The notes under the pieces: generated by a model | Database searches by the model: none | Seen by the model: only the letters and a program-made list of their open reading frames with translations | What the model was told of the DNA's origin: nothing | Assembly (NCBI GenBank): GCA_947650285.1 | Contig: CANTFL010000865.1 | Coordinates: 1 to 64,000, forward strand | Direction: 5' to 3' | From: Hyaloperonospora brassicae | Lineage: Eukaryota > Oomycota > Peronosporomycetes > Peronosporales > Peronosporaceae | DNA length: 64,000 nucleotides | Shown: piece by piece, positions 23,732 through 35,179 of the stretch | Layout of the letters: each line of letters opens with the position of its first letter | Position numbering within the stretch: position 1 is the stretch's first letter | Position numbers and translations under genes: made by a program

Positions 23732-24120
23732 TGCATCTTGACTCACTATAAATAATGACATACATGACGGAAATATACACAATGAGTCTTTTTATTAAAC
23801 TCGATAGTAACGTGGCAGCCCGTTACATGCAATAAACGTTGTGCGGAATAGTAATATAGATAACTAAGTTGAATATTCTTTTGACAAAAGCACAAATAAT
23901 AGTGATGTTGTTGTAATGACCCAAAGGTCTACTCATTCATTTAATTTGTGTTTATATATACCGACCAATCGATGCTAGACGCCCGCGATAGGTGGTAATC
24001 AGTCGTCATCATACGCTTAGATATATTTATATAATTAAGTCAGGTACGAAAGATACAGCATAAATTCTATAGATAACCGTTTTACATTTTCTTCAACTTA
24101 AGCCTATCCTTACTTGTCTA
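23732..24120 (+). mobile_element. Gypsy-type LTR fragment (carries the recurrent LTR motif)
   Basis: Contains GATGCTAGACGCCCGCGATA followed by GGTGGTAA (about 23970-23997), preceded by ACCAATC. This matches the motif in the LTRs at 39, 11499, 12480 and 47333. Boundaries are inferred from a TG start and the loss of similarity. Confidence 0.5.
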
Positions 24121-25984
24121 CCCTTCATCTGTGCAGTGTCTGTACCTGGCATTAGAACTAACATTTACTGTTGTCAGTGTTACTTAACTCCGTACTAGCC
24201 TTATAGTACGAAGTTAGCAGTGCCCCGTCACGTCGATCCACGCGTGTCATTGTTATAACTGCTGCAGGCTTTTACGGGCAAGACAGTCATACTACATAGT
24301 TAGACCTCAGATCACGGCTTTGTCGACATCTTACAATGTAGACACTTCAAGTTGTGATGAACAGCCTGCTTTGAGCCCTCTAGTCGATATGCTGCACGCG
24401 GATGCTTAAACAGACATTAGGAAGTTTTCACCTCAGGACCTACTCGAGAAAGTCGAATCGAAATGTTTAAATAATTGTGTTTGCTATCACATTTTTTTAT
24501 GATCACGATAATAGACTTCTTCGGTCGCGTCGGTGTTATTCATTGATGATTACTACGGATACATATGCCGAAACCATACCATCTCCGCGCCTAAATTTTA
24601 CGGTAGGGGGGTCCCCAAATTGTCAGACTTGTCGAAATTAACGGCTTGAATGAAGGTGACTCGCGTCTATTTAACCACAACGAGGCCGGCAACGATACCC
24701 GTGTTTGAGCAATTCGACGCCTCCATAACCAATTAAGGTCATTCAAGCCTCGGAAAACTGTTCGTCTTCGCCCATTCGGGGTATTAAAACCACACTTTCG
24801 CCCATTATACCGACTTAGCCAACGATCGATGAAATCAATCTGGCCTCATTAAGTCGTCACTCCTCTTCGATTGTTGTATCGGCGAGCAAAATTCGACAAT
24901 TCGACTATTTTGCGACCTCGTATCTCTTAAAGCATATCTCGCCGGATCCAACCGATCCCCCTCCTTTTATGCTGTAAAAACCTGTAAATCTGGATTTGTT
25001 TTTCGACCCCTGTGACTTATCTTGTTATTTCATCCTCTGCTATTGGCTCCTTCCTTGTTGCGATTAATCCTCTCGACAGCATTGAAAAGTTTCATTCGTT
25101 GCATCCCACTAGTATAGTCTTCATCGAAAAGATTCGATGATCATCGGCATCACTCTAACCGTGTGACTACTGAGAACGTGATCGCTACTGCTGATTCATC
25201 TTGCGTCGTCACAAGCAATTCGTCACCAGTACCAGCACGGACGAGGTATTGAAATTGCTAGGCCGCATTATATACACAAGAAAGGTTAAACCTTAAGTTT
25301 AGACTTATATTGGCCTCTCAATCAGCGTCCGCGGTGACGTCTGTTGTCAATAAGGTTAATTTGTGGTGTTGACGTCGCTGTGTGTGTCGTCTTCGGCTTG
25401 CTGCCGTGGATTTCGGTGCTGTGTTAATGTCGTCGAGGAATATTGTTGTCTTTGGTGACATCATCAGCTTGTTAACATGCATTCGTTGGGTAGTCGGATC
25501 TGTCCCAGGTCGTGACGATGTCACAATCGTCTTCAAACCGGACTGTACCTCTATATGATCGTGAACCTAATCCCCACGAATATTTTATCATCTACAATAG
25601 GCATACAAATTAATTTAAAGCGATCTCGCCGCCTTTGTGCGCAGATTCTTTTCTGTCGTCGACTGCCAAGTCATCTCGCAAAGCATCAGCTCGAATGAAC
25701 ATTTTTATATCTGGTCTTATGGTCTGCGGATACTATTCAACTTTTAATGAGCGCGACTACACCCCTGATATCATTACCATCAACCAGTCCCAAATTACTT
25801 ACGGCATTGGCCCTTATCGCAAGTGCGCGCTTAGCCCCACCTCTAGGCGAAATGTGGCGCTGAAGCTCACCTTGCTGCCCGCTGAATTTAAATTGCGTCG
25901 TCCGGAGTAAACTCCGTCTTCTTCGTTATTACGGGGGACACTCTTACATGGTAATTGTTAGTTCTTGGTCCTAATAGATAACAA
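24121..25984. other. Unassigned interval
   Basis: Two modest open frames occur (minus 25318-25536, plus 25635-25910). Their GC is somewhat higher than the AT-rich surroundings, but neither has a recognised domain. The interval ends at an inverted LTR, so the right part may be retroelement interior. Confidence 0.35.
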
Positions 25985-26374
25985 GGGTGCGTGCACCGGA
26001 CGACGCGTACACGTGACGTGAAGAACGTAAGGACATTATCAAAAATCGGTAGCTCTACTGAGGTAAAGGTAGACATGCATTCTATAGTTATGCCGCTTTT
26101 AAATTGTCTTTGTATTTATCTATTATTCTACGATATCCAATGTCGATTTTTTTATTACCCATTGCGAGCGTCTCGCAGCAAATGATGGTATATTTGATTG
26201 ATTTAGCGTCTACATCAACCAGTAAGTGAACCACTTAAGAATAATACCCTCGCAGGTCATATTCCACCAACAATACCCCTTCTTGAGTAATGTTGATTGC
26301 ATATTATCGAAATGAAAACTTAAACAATATTATGATTTCATATAGGATGTATTAACAGGCTCACTTCGTTATAT
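25985..26374 (-). mobile_element. Gypsy-type LTR, family 2, inverted copy
   Basis: Reverse complement of the LTR at 11499, starting near 26374 on the minus strand (TATAACGAAGTGAGCC). It shares AATATGCAATCAACATTACT and GAGGGTATTATTCTTAAG. On the minus strand the recurrent motif reads GCGAGACGCTCGCAATGGGT. Confidence 0.65.
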
Positions 26375-26499
26375 CCGTCCCTTAGACCGCTTAAAGTAAA
26401 TAAACTAATTGTATCTTCGAGACCCAAGAAGTCTACAAATTAATTTCCTGATTCCGTGAGCTCATTTGCAATATCCTATTTCTCCAGTTTCGTCTGGGT

Positions 26500-27460
26500 A
26501 CAAGTTCGATTGCCTCTTTGCTAATTAATTCGGTCCTCCGCTCCCTTGCGGCTTTAGTTGTCTCTCGCGATACACTCCCCTTGCCTGATGTACGTCAATG
26601 TAAGGTTCAAACCTTATCCCGATGGTTATGCGCGGGTCTGGGCCGTATCTATTTGGCACGCTCTCCAGTGCTGCTTAGGCTAGTCGATAAGTTAGTAATG
26701 AAATTGTTGCTTTTATTCTCCATTTGGAAATTCAGGCTGTGGCGGACTTGCAGTATTTCCTTAATCCGTCCCGGATTGTACTTTACTACCTGGTCAATCG
26801 TACTCATTCTGTTATGTGTGATGATGAGCTTGGACTTGATCTGCTTATCGTATGTCTTGTCGTGACATACTATAAGGTTATCTTTCAATGCATAGAGGTG
26901 TGGTATAAGTTAAATGTAGGAGCCTTACAAAGAGAAGCCGTAGATACCCTTGTTATACTTTATATGCGTGGAGGAGCCGAAAATCCGCTCAGCAGGTATA
27001 CTGAAACATCGGGCCGTAGACACGGTCGTGTGCGTAGTCTTTCGGACAAAGTGTAATGAGTTGTGACGATTTGTGGAGTTTAAACTTAATCAGAATAGCT
27101 CACGGCTAAAACGTAATGATCAGAGACTGGTACGACTTCCCAAATTAAACCTAAAAGGTTCTTTGATACATCCGTCCCACTACATCTACTTGCTAAGTAC
27201 AGATGGATTTTGGTCGGTCAAAAAGGGTAGCCACGTGTTGTCTTTTGTATACAGCTGAATCATTGTGGGAATTATTCATGGTGCATTGTACAAGCAAAGG
27301 TCGTGCCAAGTATTTGTCGCAGGTCCATTCATTTTCATACCAAACCCAGGTCTTTCAAAATGTGTGGGACACACTTGATGTACTCATTCCACAACGGCAA
27401 CCCCGGTACCAGCTTGTAAGGCCTCTCGAAGAGGCATTGACCCTAAACGACTGAAAGTTG
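26500..27460 (+). pseudogene. Unidentified coding-like remnant
   Basis: Four overlapping plus frames (26518-26865, 26724-27056, 27073-27258, 27203-27454) tile this interval with little gap, as a frameshifted gene would. I recognise no family: no transposase, RT or protease motif is readable. It could be chance in a region of slightly higher GC. Bases 27460-28020 hold nothing further. Confidence 0.3.
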
Positions 27461-28024
27461 GGCTATCTGTTCTGACAGTCAATCAGAGTTGCCGGTAAAT
27501 ATAGCCTATCCTGTACAACGAAAACCGTTCACTGGATGGGATGCGTAGGCTCGACCCGAATGGGGCATGTCATGTCGATATGAAAACAAAATGTACAGGA
27601 TGTACCTTCCGTACAAAATTATGGTGGAAAATACCAACTTCTGTCATTATATATGATGTCAGAAATCTGTCCTGTCGTAATATCCGACCATTAAATTAGG
27701 CTTAATTGGCAAGCATGCGTTATCAAAGAACCACAGCATCACATATGCTTTGTACCGCATCGTGCTGTATGTCAAATACGTATTTTGCGATAAAAACATT
27801 CGAGACTAATGATATCGAATCGGAAAATGTAGATTTTGTTAGTCCCCGATAGCGGTTGGTCCTCCAAAAGGAACGGGTGGAAATAATTTATTTCTGCAAG
27901 CATAGAAGGAGCCCACAAGCGGTGTAAAGTAACGTAAAGTATTTTTTTAAAACAAAAACGATAGACCGCAATCATAACAAATCAACTCTTAGAACTAGAT
28001 TCTATCTGACTTCTTATTTTTAGA

Positions 28025-28112
28025 GCCGACTTGGTGAAATTGGTCAACTCGATAGATTTAAACACTACAAATTCCAAATTATAGGGTTATTGGTTCAAGT
28101 CCAATAGTAGGT
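28025..28112 (+). tRNA. Mitochondrial-type tRNA-Leu relic (UAA as it stands)
   Basis: 88-nt cloverleaf. Acceptor GCCGACT pairs with AGTAGGT, with one mismatch and one wobble. A D-arm word GGTGAAATTGGT follows, then the anticodon loop TTTAAAC (anticodon TAA) on a decayed stem. It has a long variable arm and a perfect T-arm, ATTGG-TTCAAGT-CCAAT. The long variable arm and D-arm wording fit organellar tRNA-Leu. AT-rich character and decay in the nuclear-type context indicate a NUMT. Probably not functional. Confidence 0.65.
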
Positions 28113-28118
28113 ATGATT

Positions 28119-28201
28119 ATCAAAATGGTGAAATTGGTAAACGTTATACAATTAAGATGTAAAGCTGTATAAGAAGTTGGGGTTCAAATTCCTTTATTAA
28201 T
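28119..28201 (+). tRNA. Second mitochondrial-type tRNA-Leu relic
   Basis: Six bases after the first tRNA, with the same D-arm word GGTGAAATTGGTAAA. Acceptor ATCAAAA pairs with TATTAAT at five of seven positions. TACA-ATTAAGA-TGTA gives an anticodon loop (TAA as read). The T-arm is TGGGG-TTCAAAT-TCCTT with wobbles and one mismatch. Two adjacent Leu tRNAs in one orientation support one mitochondrial fragment. Decay makes the original anticodon uncertain. Confidence 0.55.
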
Positions 28202-28609
28202 AGGACTATAATAATATAATTTCCCACTCAATTTTTATCAGTAAGGCAGCTAAATGCCAGTGAATGTGCTATCGGCGACATGTAGCTTGTAGCCATGTTA
28301 GCTGCTGTAGTGGGTAAGGTCTGATTCGTAGTTCTGCGCGGCGGGCACCCGAACTATTGATTAAAGGAATTGGGCAGGGACTGTCAAAGGCTCTAGTGGA
28401 ATACAATGGGAAACCCGTGTTCTCACGATTTTAAGCTGTGTGGCAACATATTGTTAGGTATAAAAACCCCGTTCCGAAACAACAAATAGCAGTCTAAATC
28501 AAATTTTAAACTTATTAAGACGCCACAACGCTGTCGGCATTGAAGCTCCAGCATTCACTGCGTAATAGCTACTGAAAAAACTCAGCATAGATTCTTATTT
28601 TTATCAATC
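28202..28609. other. Interval before the pogo-like gene
   Basis: No gene seen. It may hold the 5' terminal region of the transposon, but I could not confirm terminal inverted repeats. Confidence 0.4.
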
Positions 28610-29923
28610 ATGTCGCGCCAACGCTACACTATTGGCAATAAAAAGGGTTGCAAGGGAGGCGAAAAAAAGCAATGTTAAGATCCATGGCCGTCACCTACAA
28701 CGTCGGTCGCTGCTTCATCTGCGACTGCATCTATCAAGACAATGCTGGCGTGTTCGATGAGAAGCCGCCGATCATGTTACGTATTGGCGGGAGCGGTCTC
28801 CGTGTTGTATGTGAAATATTTGGACATTCTTCTCATCGCTTAAGTTTGTGAAGTCCGTTTCAATCACCTTTGCGTCACTTGCCGTCGGGTCGTGATATGG
28901 CGACATAGATCCTCTCGATGATGGCAGAGCAGCCCGGCATCGCTGTCTCGAGGAATTGGCTAAGTGTTTTCTTCGCCGACACAATCTAGTCTTGCCAAAG
29001 ATGACCAATAAGCTAAAAGTGAAAACTGAAGCCGTCGCCACGCACGGTAATACCTTCATCATTCCAATGCACAAGCTTGTCCGTGGATACAAGATCGAGC
29101 CGCAAAACGTGGTCAATATGGGTGAGATCGCGGCTTTGCTGATAATGACAAGGAAGCTACGCTAGAGGAGCGCGGGGCAACAGAATTACTCGTCACGTCT
29201 CTTGGCAATGAAAATATTCCCTTGACTGCTGTGTTTACAGATCACGGCGACGGGACCAAGTTGAAGCCATGTGTTCTAGACAAGAGCAAGAAGTCAAATA
29301 TCTCGACGCACCAACGAATATCAGTCATCATCAATACCAAATCATGGATGAAGTCCGACGCATTTATTCGATACGTTGACTATATGTTTGTGTTGCTTGA
29401 GCCGAACAAGATTATGCTCGTTTTCGACTCCGCACCAAGTCGCGTGACACGAAAGGGAGGCTTATCTTCAGGCCCGCGAGATCCTGTACGTGGCCATCCC
29501 TGGAGTGCTGACGTCTTAGTTCCAGCCCAGTGACTACCATGTCTTAAGACCTTAAAAGAGCGCCTAGCCGACCGGATCGACGATTGGAAGGAGGATACAA
29601 CTCACCCTTACGCGGCAGGTGAAAACGTACGCCCTCCGTCGCTTGTAAAGGTCGTCGGCTGGATAAAGGTCGCGTGGTCTTAAATGAGCGAGCCATCCAC
29701 CGCAGCTTCCGCAACTGTTTTCTCGAGAAAAAAACGCTGACTTGGTGCTTTTGCGTCACAAAGAGTACAAATTTCATTTTTAGTTACTTGTGCTCGGAAA
29801 CGACATCGCCGACTCACTCTAGCACTTACTCTTTCTGGATAAAATTATCAGCAGCGATATGGATTTGACGACGACGACGAGTACGAGCTTGACTTCTCGA
29901 ACGTTCCAGCTCTGGAGTTGTGA
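28610..29923 (+). pseudogene. Pogo-like (Tc1/mariner superfamily) DDE transposase pseudogene
   Basis: The start is the ATG at 28610 (MSRQRYTIGNKKG). The reading then moves between frames: FLRRHNLVLPKMTNKLKV (from about 28965), KIEPQNVVNMGEI (29094-29129), SNISTHQRISV, MLVFDSAP, then VAIPGVLTS, QPSD and LKERLADRIDDWKEDTTHP (from 29552). An acidic DDDDEYELDF tail ends at a TGA at 29921-29923. The expected catalytic triad contexts are NMDET, VFDS and QPxD. Here the first Asp is Gly (29121-29123), the second is kept (29426-29428) and the third is kept after a frameshift (29532-29534). At least four frame changes and several stops make it non-functional. Higher GC than its surroundings fits a mobile gene. 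Confidence 0.8.
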
Positions 29924-31684
29924 TTTCTTAGTAGCGCATACCTGCGAAGTGCAACGTGAGATTTGGGAAACAGCGTGTAACTGCGTCGAACGTACCATAT
30001 TAGATGAAGGTCACTCGGCTCGATTGCGGTCTTGTGGATTTCGCACTGAGGAATTAGCGATTAAGTTGCTCAATGCACCATTCATTGGTGTGCATATACC
30101 ACAAAGAGAAGCATTTCATTTAGTTTTGCATCTTACGCTGAGGATGCACGTAACCGGGCCTACCCACGTTTAACATAGCACAGAGACTAACTGCACCACG
30201 GGCCGCCAACTAGCACGGGAGACATGAGACCCAATTGTTTCCTCACCAAGAGCAAATTTGCCGAATGATAGAACTTAAGTACGAGACTTGTGTTGTCGGT
30301 AGGTTTGACGTCGTCTTTTCACGATAACTTCTCCATATCTTTTTCTAATTCAATTTCCCAATCTTTTACCAATTTTTTCTCTCAAATAAGATCTCCCCTA
30401 CAAATTAAAAAACCGCTCTGAGGCGGGTTTATGTCTAAAACCCTAGTGAGGTTGTCAAACAGTTTTTACAGTCGACATTTTAATTTTCATTAGCATTGGT
30501 GGCTAGTTTTACCAGCGCGATCAAGTTCAGGCTATATCTCTTAAAAGATAGTTTTTTCAGTGCGTAACGAGCGATTGCAATAACTAAGACACGTAAAACT
30601 TTTATGCACAAGAAATGCCGTTCGCTTACAATAATGGCCGGCGTTCCAGCTACAGCAAATGATGTACTTAATCTAGAAGTCGTGCAAGTGTGTAGGAGGA
30701 TATCATAATCGATTCGAAAGAGTCTACCATCTAAATCATCGATGCACAGAATTTCGTCTGAAAAAGAAACTGTCGCAGCATCCATTTTGGTAACCATGAT
30801 AAGAAGATGCGTCCGTTGCCTGATGGTAGGTCGCAATGGACGACTATGTGAAGGTTTGATCGACCCAGTACCTACAGAACTTGGCGGAAACTAAAAATAG
30901 ATCCGAACAACTTTGTCTGCATTCCTGAGTACGAATCTTAATCAGTGAAATTGCTGTCTCTCATCCGTCACGATGACCAATTCTTACTTAAACGGGCATA
31001 AAATTTCCTCGGCTTTACAGGCAACACCAGCAACTTGATTTTTAGAAAGCAGCATCCCACTTGTTGCGGTGCCTGAACATATTTGTGATACGGTTAAGCT
31101 TTACGCGCGCGCTCGTCAATAAGCTCCTTGTGCAGTTTATCTTTAAGTCTTCCAGCGTAATCTTGTGCAGGCATGCATTGCACATCAACAGACAAGGAAC
31201 AGCTCATTATTATAGGAAATTATACAGTAACGTACAAGGCAACTAATTATAATACGTGTCGCGTGCAAGCGACTCGAACGAAACAGAAAATGATCCAAAA
31301 TGATTGATAAAGAAAGAAGCAGTCTTACTGCTCACTAGCGCAATATAATTTGCATGTAAGCACGATGGGGATGGCTTGCTATCGTAAAGGCGTGGACCTG
31401 TAAGATGATTTGCGCGATTGCACGCATCAGCGGACGTAAAAACCTTGTCCGAAAATTTTAAAGGCAAGGCGTGCTCGAATCTAGCGCTGAAGAACACCAA
31501 AGAACGATTGCGAGCTTAGTTACAATATTAATTGACCCTAAAAAGTGTTAGTGTGATATATAAATTCTTACGGCGTATCTATATCTAATAATTAGCCAAT
31601 CATGTAGCGTAATATCTAACAGAGGGGTTTTTACCGGAAAATTGAGGGGGGGATAACGGTTGCCGAATTAATTTTCGTTTCTAT
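29924..31684 (-). other. Unassigned interval with two minus-strand frames
   Basis: Minus frames 30836-30480 (118 codons) and 31500-31243 are longer than the AT content predicts. The stretch between them has coding-like pieces on the minus strand (near 31180-31050). Together they could be a decayed transposon polyprotein read right to left. No motif is diagnostic, so I leave it unnamed. 29924-30180 is a possible 3' part of the pogo element. Confidence 0.3.
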
Positions 31685-32755
31685 ATGATAGAGGAGATTA
31701 GAAAGATGGCCCATTTAATCACACGAAAACTAAGATAATTTAAAAATGAAAAATGCCCTAGTAATTTATAAAATAAAGTAAATCACAGCCCCAGATAATC
31801 ACGAAATAAGGAAATGCCCCACGTCCTAGTTTAACGAATACACTTAAGGCATCACCGCACGTTTCCTCCCTGAGATAGGCCTGCATACGACGAAGTCTGG
31901 AGGCATTGAAGCCATCACTAAGAGCTAAACCGAAATAAATGATTCGTTGGAGTCTTTTTATGTGATTATGTGTTTTTAAGTATCAAAATAAGCATGAAGG
32001 GAATGCAATCCCACAAGTTATACAACATTATTAGCAACAGCAGCACCTACAACAACAACAGCAGTATCAACATCAGTAACAATAGCAGTAGCATCGTAAA
32101 CAGGGCAACACCAACAGCAACCGCATCACCTACAACATAAAGAGCAGCAGCAGCAACAGCAGTAGTAGCATCAACAATAGATACTTGAACAACAACAGCA
32201 ACAGCAGTAGTAGCATCAACAATAGATACTTGAACAACAACAGCAACCGCATCACCTACAACAACAACAGCAGCGGCAATAGCAGTAGCAGAAATAACAA
32301 TAATAACAACAGCATCAACAATCGAAAATGAATCAACCATAGCAAAAAAATAACATTGATATTAACAAACCTTAGCACGGACTGACTGTATAACGGGGGC
32401 AAGCGATGGTACATATACGCGTTTACATACTTATATCTCGCGCCTGCGCCTGCAACTGGTTGATGCAAGCGCAGCACCCTTTACAACTGGTGGCTGCAAG
32501 CGCAGCACGCCCGCGGCAAAACCTTCTCCGCGGCTTTTAAATGGGGCGGGGGTTGCTCACGGCCGTATAATCGGAAAATCAAAGATGATCGAGTACGCGT
32601 GGTTCTATATGGGTGCCACATTTACATGAGTTTACTAGGACGTAAGGATTTTTTATATTTCAATTATTTGGGGCATTTTTAATTTAATTATCGGGTGCAT
32701 TTTTTTGTTTTTGTGATTAAATGGGGCATTTTTTTTATTTTCCCATCATTATAAC
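31685..32755. mobile_element. TIR element with CAA/CAG core, copy 1
   Basis: Bases 31685-31829 pair with the complement of 32635-32755. Shared words are GCCCCATTTAATCAC/GGCCCATTTAATCAC, AAAATGCCC and ACGTCCTAG, giving TIRs of about 120-145 bp. The interior has a triplet tract (32034-32330) and a GC-rich block at 32493-32541. No transposase is present. A second copy lies at 49440-50515 in the opposite orientation. Target duplications could not be identified because the outer ends are AT-rich and diverged. Confidence 0.75.
32034..32330. repeat. CAA/CAG/CATC triplet tract with a 45-bp tandem duplication
   Basis: Almost uninterrupted RNA-triplet sequence (CAACAACAGCAGTAG type). A 45-bp unit starting AGTAGTAGCATCAACAATAG at 32161 is repeated from 32206. 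The minus strand gives a 97-codon low-complexity Val/Ala/Leu frame (32340-32047). I treat that frame as a by-product of the repeat, not a gene. Confidence 0.85.
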
Positions 32756-32814
32756 GCTAAATCCTAAACATTCCATATCTTGATCTTTTCGGCCTGAATT
32801 AGCACAATTAAAAG

Positions 32815-33050
32815 ATTTTCAATCCGGTGGCTGACACACTACAGCCCCATGAACGAATAAGCTCGTATCGATATGATTATTGAGAGAATATCATCCGTGG
32901 TGTCTCTCTTGCAACCTAGCCGGGTATGTACCGACATACAACCCGTGACAGTTCTCTTGATTAAAACGCCCCCCTGTCGTTCTTGTGCACTTGTATCGCA
33001 TATGTGCCGGACAACAATATAGATTGGTCAACTGCAAGGCGCTTACTTCG
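32815..33050 (+). mobile_element. LTR-like fragment (family 3)
   Basis: GGTGGCTGACACAC..CAGCCCC followed by a conserved ATATCATCCGTGGTGTC-like block is repeated in the same orientation at 56308-56530. The dyad-rich GGTGGCTGAC start and the spacing suggest an LTR or another terminal repeat. No coding region attaches to it. Bases 33050-33254 hold nothing recognised. Confidence 0.45.
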
Positions 33051-33254
33051 AATTTTTTTCTTCCTGCGTAGTACTTAGCCCACGCATAAAAGGAATAACA
33101 TTTGTCGTCATCAACGAGTCTTCATTTCAAAGCATAAACAGACTCCGATGTCGGTGCCCCGGTCATGCTAAAGGGCCTAAAAAGCCGCCGCATGCTTTTC
33201 CAATTCATCTACAGACTTAGTGATTGCTTGAGCGTTGTCTCACACGTCCAGCAG

Positions 33255-34640
33255 AAGGCCACCGCGTCCTGACAACTGGTGTAGAAGTGCGCCATCAGCT
33301 TAAACTCGATGGTGTATACTGCATTTGTCTGCACTGTGTAATGGCGCACGTAATTGATCGACGCGATCAACCATCGAGCTGTGCGTCCTAACTCAATCGT
33401 CGACGAGTAGTATCAGCGAACACGCAGGAACTTTACTGCATTTGCGACGAAGCGTGTCCGAGACTCGCAGTGCTGTGATGTACATTGCGCATCGCAGCAA
33501 ACGACCAGCGACGATACTGTCTTAGCCATCGGGAACAGGAACTTGACCCGCGGCTTTCGTATGTGCATCTACGGCTATCAAGCTGTCAATTGAGCGCGCT
33601 TACTTTTCGGTCACGACAACGGTAGGCTGCGTCGCGTATGACTTGCTTTGCTGCCATGTGTGCGTAGAAACGTGCATGCACGTACAAAAGAGAGCCAACG
33701 TGAACGTGCGCACACTTGTAGATATCAAACAGACGAGGAGGACGATTGCTGCTGTCGAAAGAGGACAGAGCGGCTATCAGGTATTCAGCGGTTCTTTATT
33801 GCAGTTAAACTATGACTGGTCTCAAGCTAACAGTTTGTCTTCAGCTCAGCGATGCATCATCAAACTGCCGCTTTCACTTTTCCGTTCTGCGCCGCTGGGG
33901 CAGGGACGTCATCATACGCATCCCCGGCGTCGAGGTAGGTTTTCGCGAGTTCAGGCGACACCTTCATGTTGAACGCAGGCATTTTACCCACGCAGGACTT
34001 GTCCACGCGTTTGAGGTTAGCGCTACTCGAGACGTACGAGAGCAGCAACTCCATTCCGCAGTTCTTGCCACCAACTCCAAACGGGGTCGTTTCGATCGTC
34101 ACCCCCGGCGCGTAATCGAATGCAACGAGTTCCTTTCTAGAAGTGTCGAGCGTCTCAAACAAACTCTTGGCGTGCTTGAAATGATTCTCTGGGTCCAGTC
34201 TGCCATGCATCATTAGCACGCTGGCATGGCTGGGAACAGCCGCTGGCTTGTCCCAGTACTGGTCGTGCGGGTATGTGATGGAGTCGGCTTCGTACTGAAA
34301 GAATTCTCCTTCTTCACACGCCAGAGACTGCTCTTTCGAGTAGCGACAAAGCCAGCTAACCTCTGTGTAAGCTGGTTCGATGGTCATGCTCAGGTTCTCG
34401 TACCGAATTAGCAGGTCGGTGGCGAGTGGCGAAGGTGTCTCCCACATTTCGGAAAACTTAACCAACATTGCCCGCACGTCCGAATTATAAGCCTCGGACC
34501 TGTACGGTACCAAATCCTGTTGGGAGATGGCTAGGCGAAAGGACAGCAAGGCTTTGCGGTCGTCGAGATTGCATCGATTGAGCCTGAACACCAACGGGGG
34601 AATCATTGACCGCGTGCTTGGATTCAACAAAAGACCGGAC
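33255..34640. repeat. Right arm of the inverted S33 duplication
   Basis: Inverse of 3050-4430. It contains the last 260 codons of the hydrolase and the entire non-coding 3' flank, including the poly(A) signal at 33795-33800. Confidence 0.85.
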
Positions 34641-34830
34641 AGTATGTCGAACATTAATACATGGGTCGTTCTAAGAGTCCATTAATACGGCACAGATCGA
34701 CGTATAATTGCTGCCGAATCTCCGAAGGACATTTTGAAGCGTAGCAGACAGACTGGCGGTTAGCAAGACAACATACGTATTCGATAGAAAGTGGCTCACC
34801 CCCTATTGCGCGCAACCAGCAGATTTTTGT
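33860..34830 (-). pseudogene. 5'-truncated S33 hydrolase pseudogene (second copy)
   Basis: On the minus strand the frame 34654-33860 encodes 264 residues nearly identical to the C-terminal half of the gene at 2044-3832. They include the LMMHGRLDPEN Asp box and the same His-less YAPGVT. Upstream homology continues to about 34830 but is disabled: a TAG stop at 34671-34673, a two-base loss near 34635, an insertion near 34770 and rapid divergence. The signal peptide, oxyanion region and nucleophile Ser are absent. The copy therefore cannot encode a hydrolase. The long intact remainder indicates a duplication much younger than the retroelement decay around it. Confidence 0.85.
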
Positions 34831-35179
34831 AATTTTGTGGTATAAACCATATCTTAGGAAACCATGAGTGGTAAAGTTTTGTATTAAACCCTCGATAGTG
34901 ATAGTTTATCCATTTACTTTGACTAGTGGTCATTCATGAATATTATCGATCAAGATCTTAATCATATTAACATTTATCGTGTCCGACACATGTTACAGGC
35001 TCACCATGTAACATTTCTCGCATTGAATTGCGTCAAAACCGTCTTGTAGGAAGAAGCTTTCATGTGATCGTGAAGGGAAGATCAGCTGCACATTATCATA
35101 GCATGCTACCGGCCGATGTACGGGATCATGCAAACGCGTTCTCAGACTAATCATAATAAGTTGGACGGAACACTGTGCT
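34831..35179. other. Intergenic, nothing recognised
   Basis: AT-rich join between the truncated hydrolase copy and gypsy relic B. No feature supported. Confidence 0.45.

Noticed and set aside
32047..32340. 97-codon minus frame inside the triplet tract
   Set aside because: Low-complexity Val/Ala/Leu reading is a by-product of the CAA/CAG repeat; no start context or domain.
33812..34216. 134-codon plus frame opposite the second protease copy
   Set aside because: It is the antisense shadow of the hydrolase coding sequence; the same shadow exists at 3476-3880 minus.
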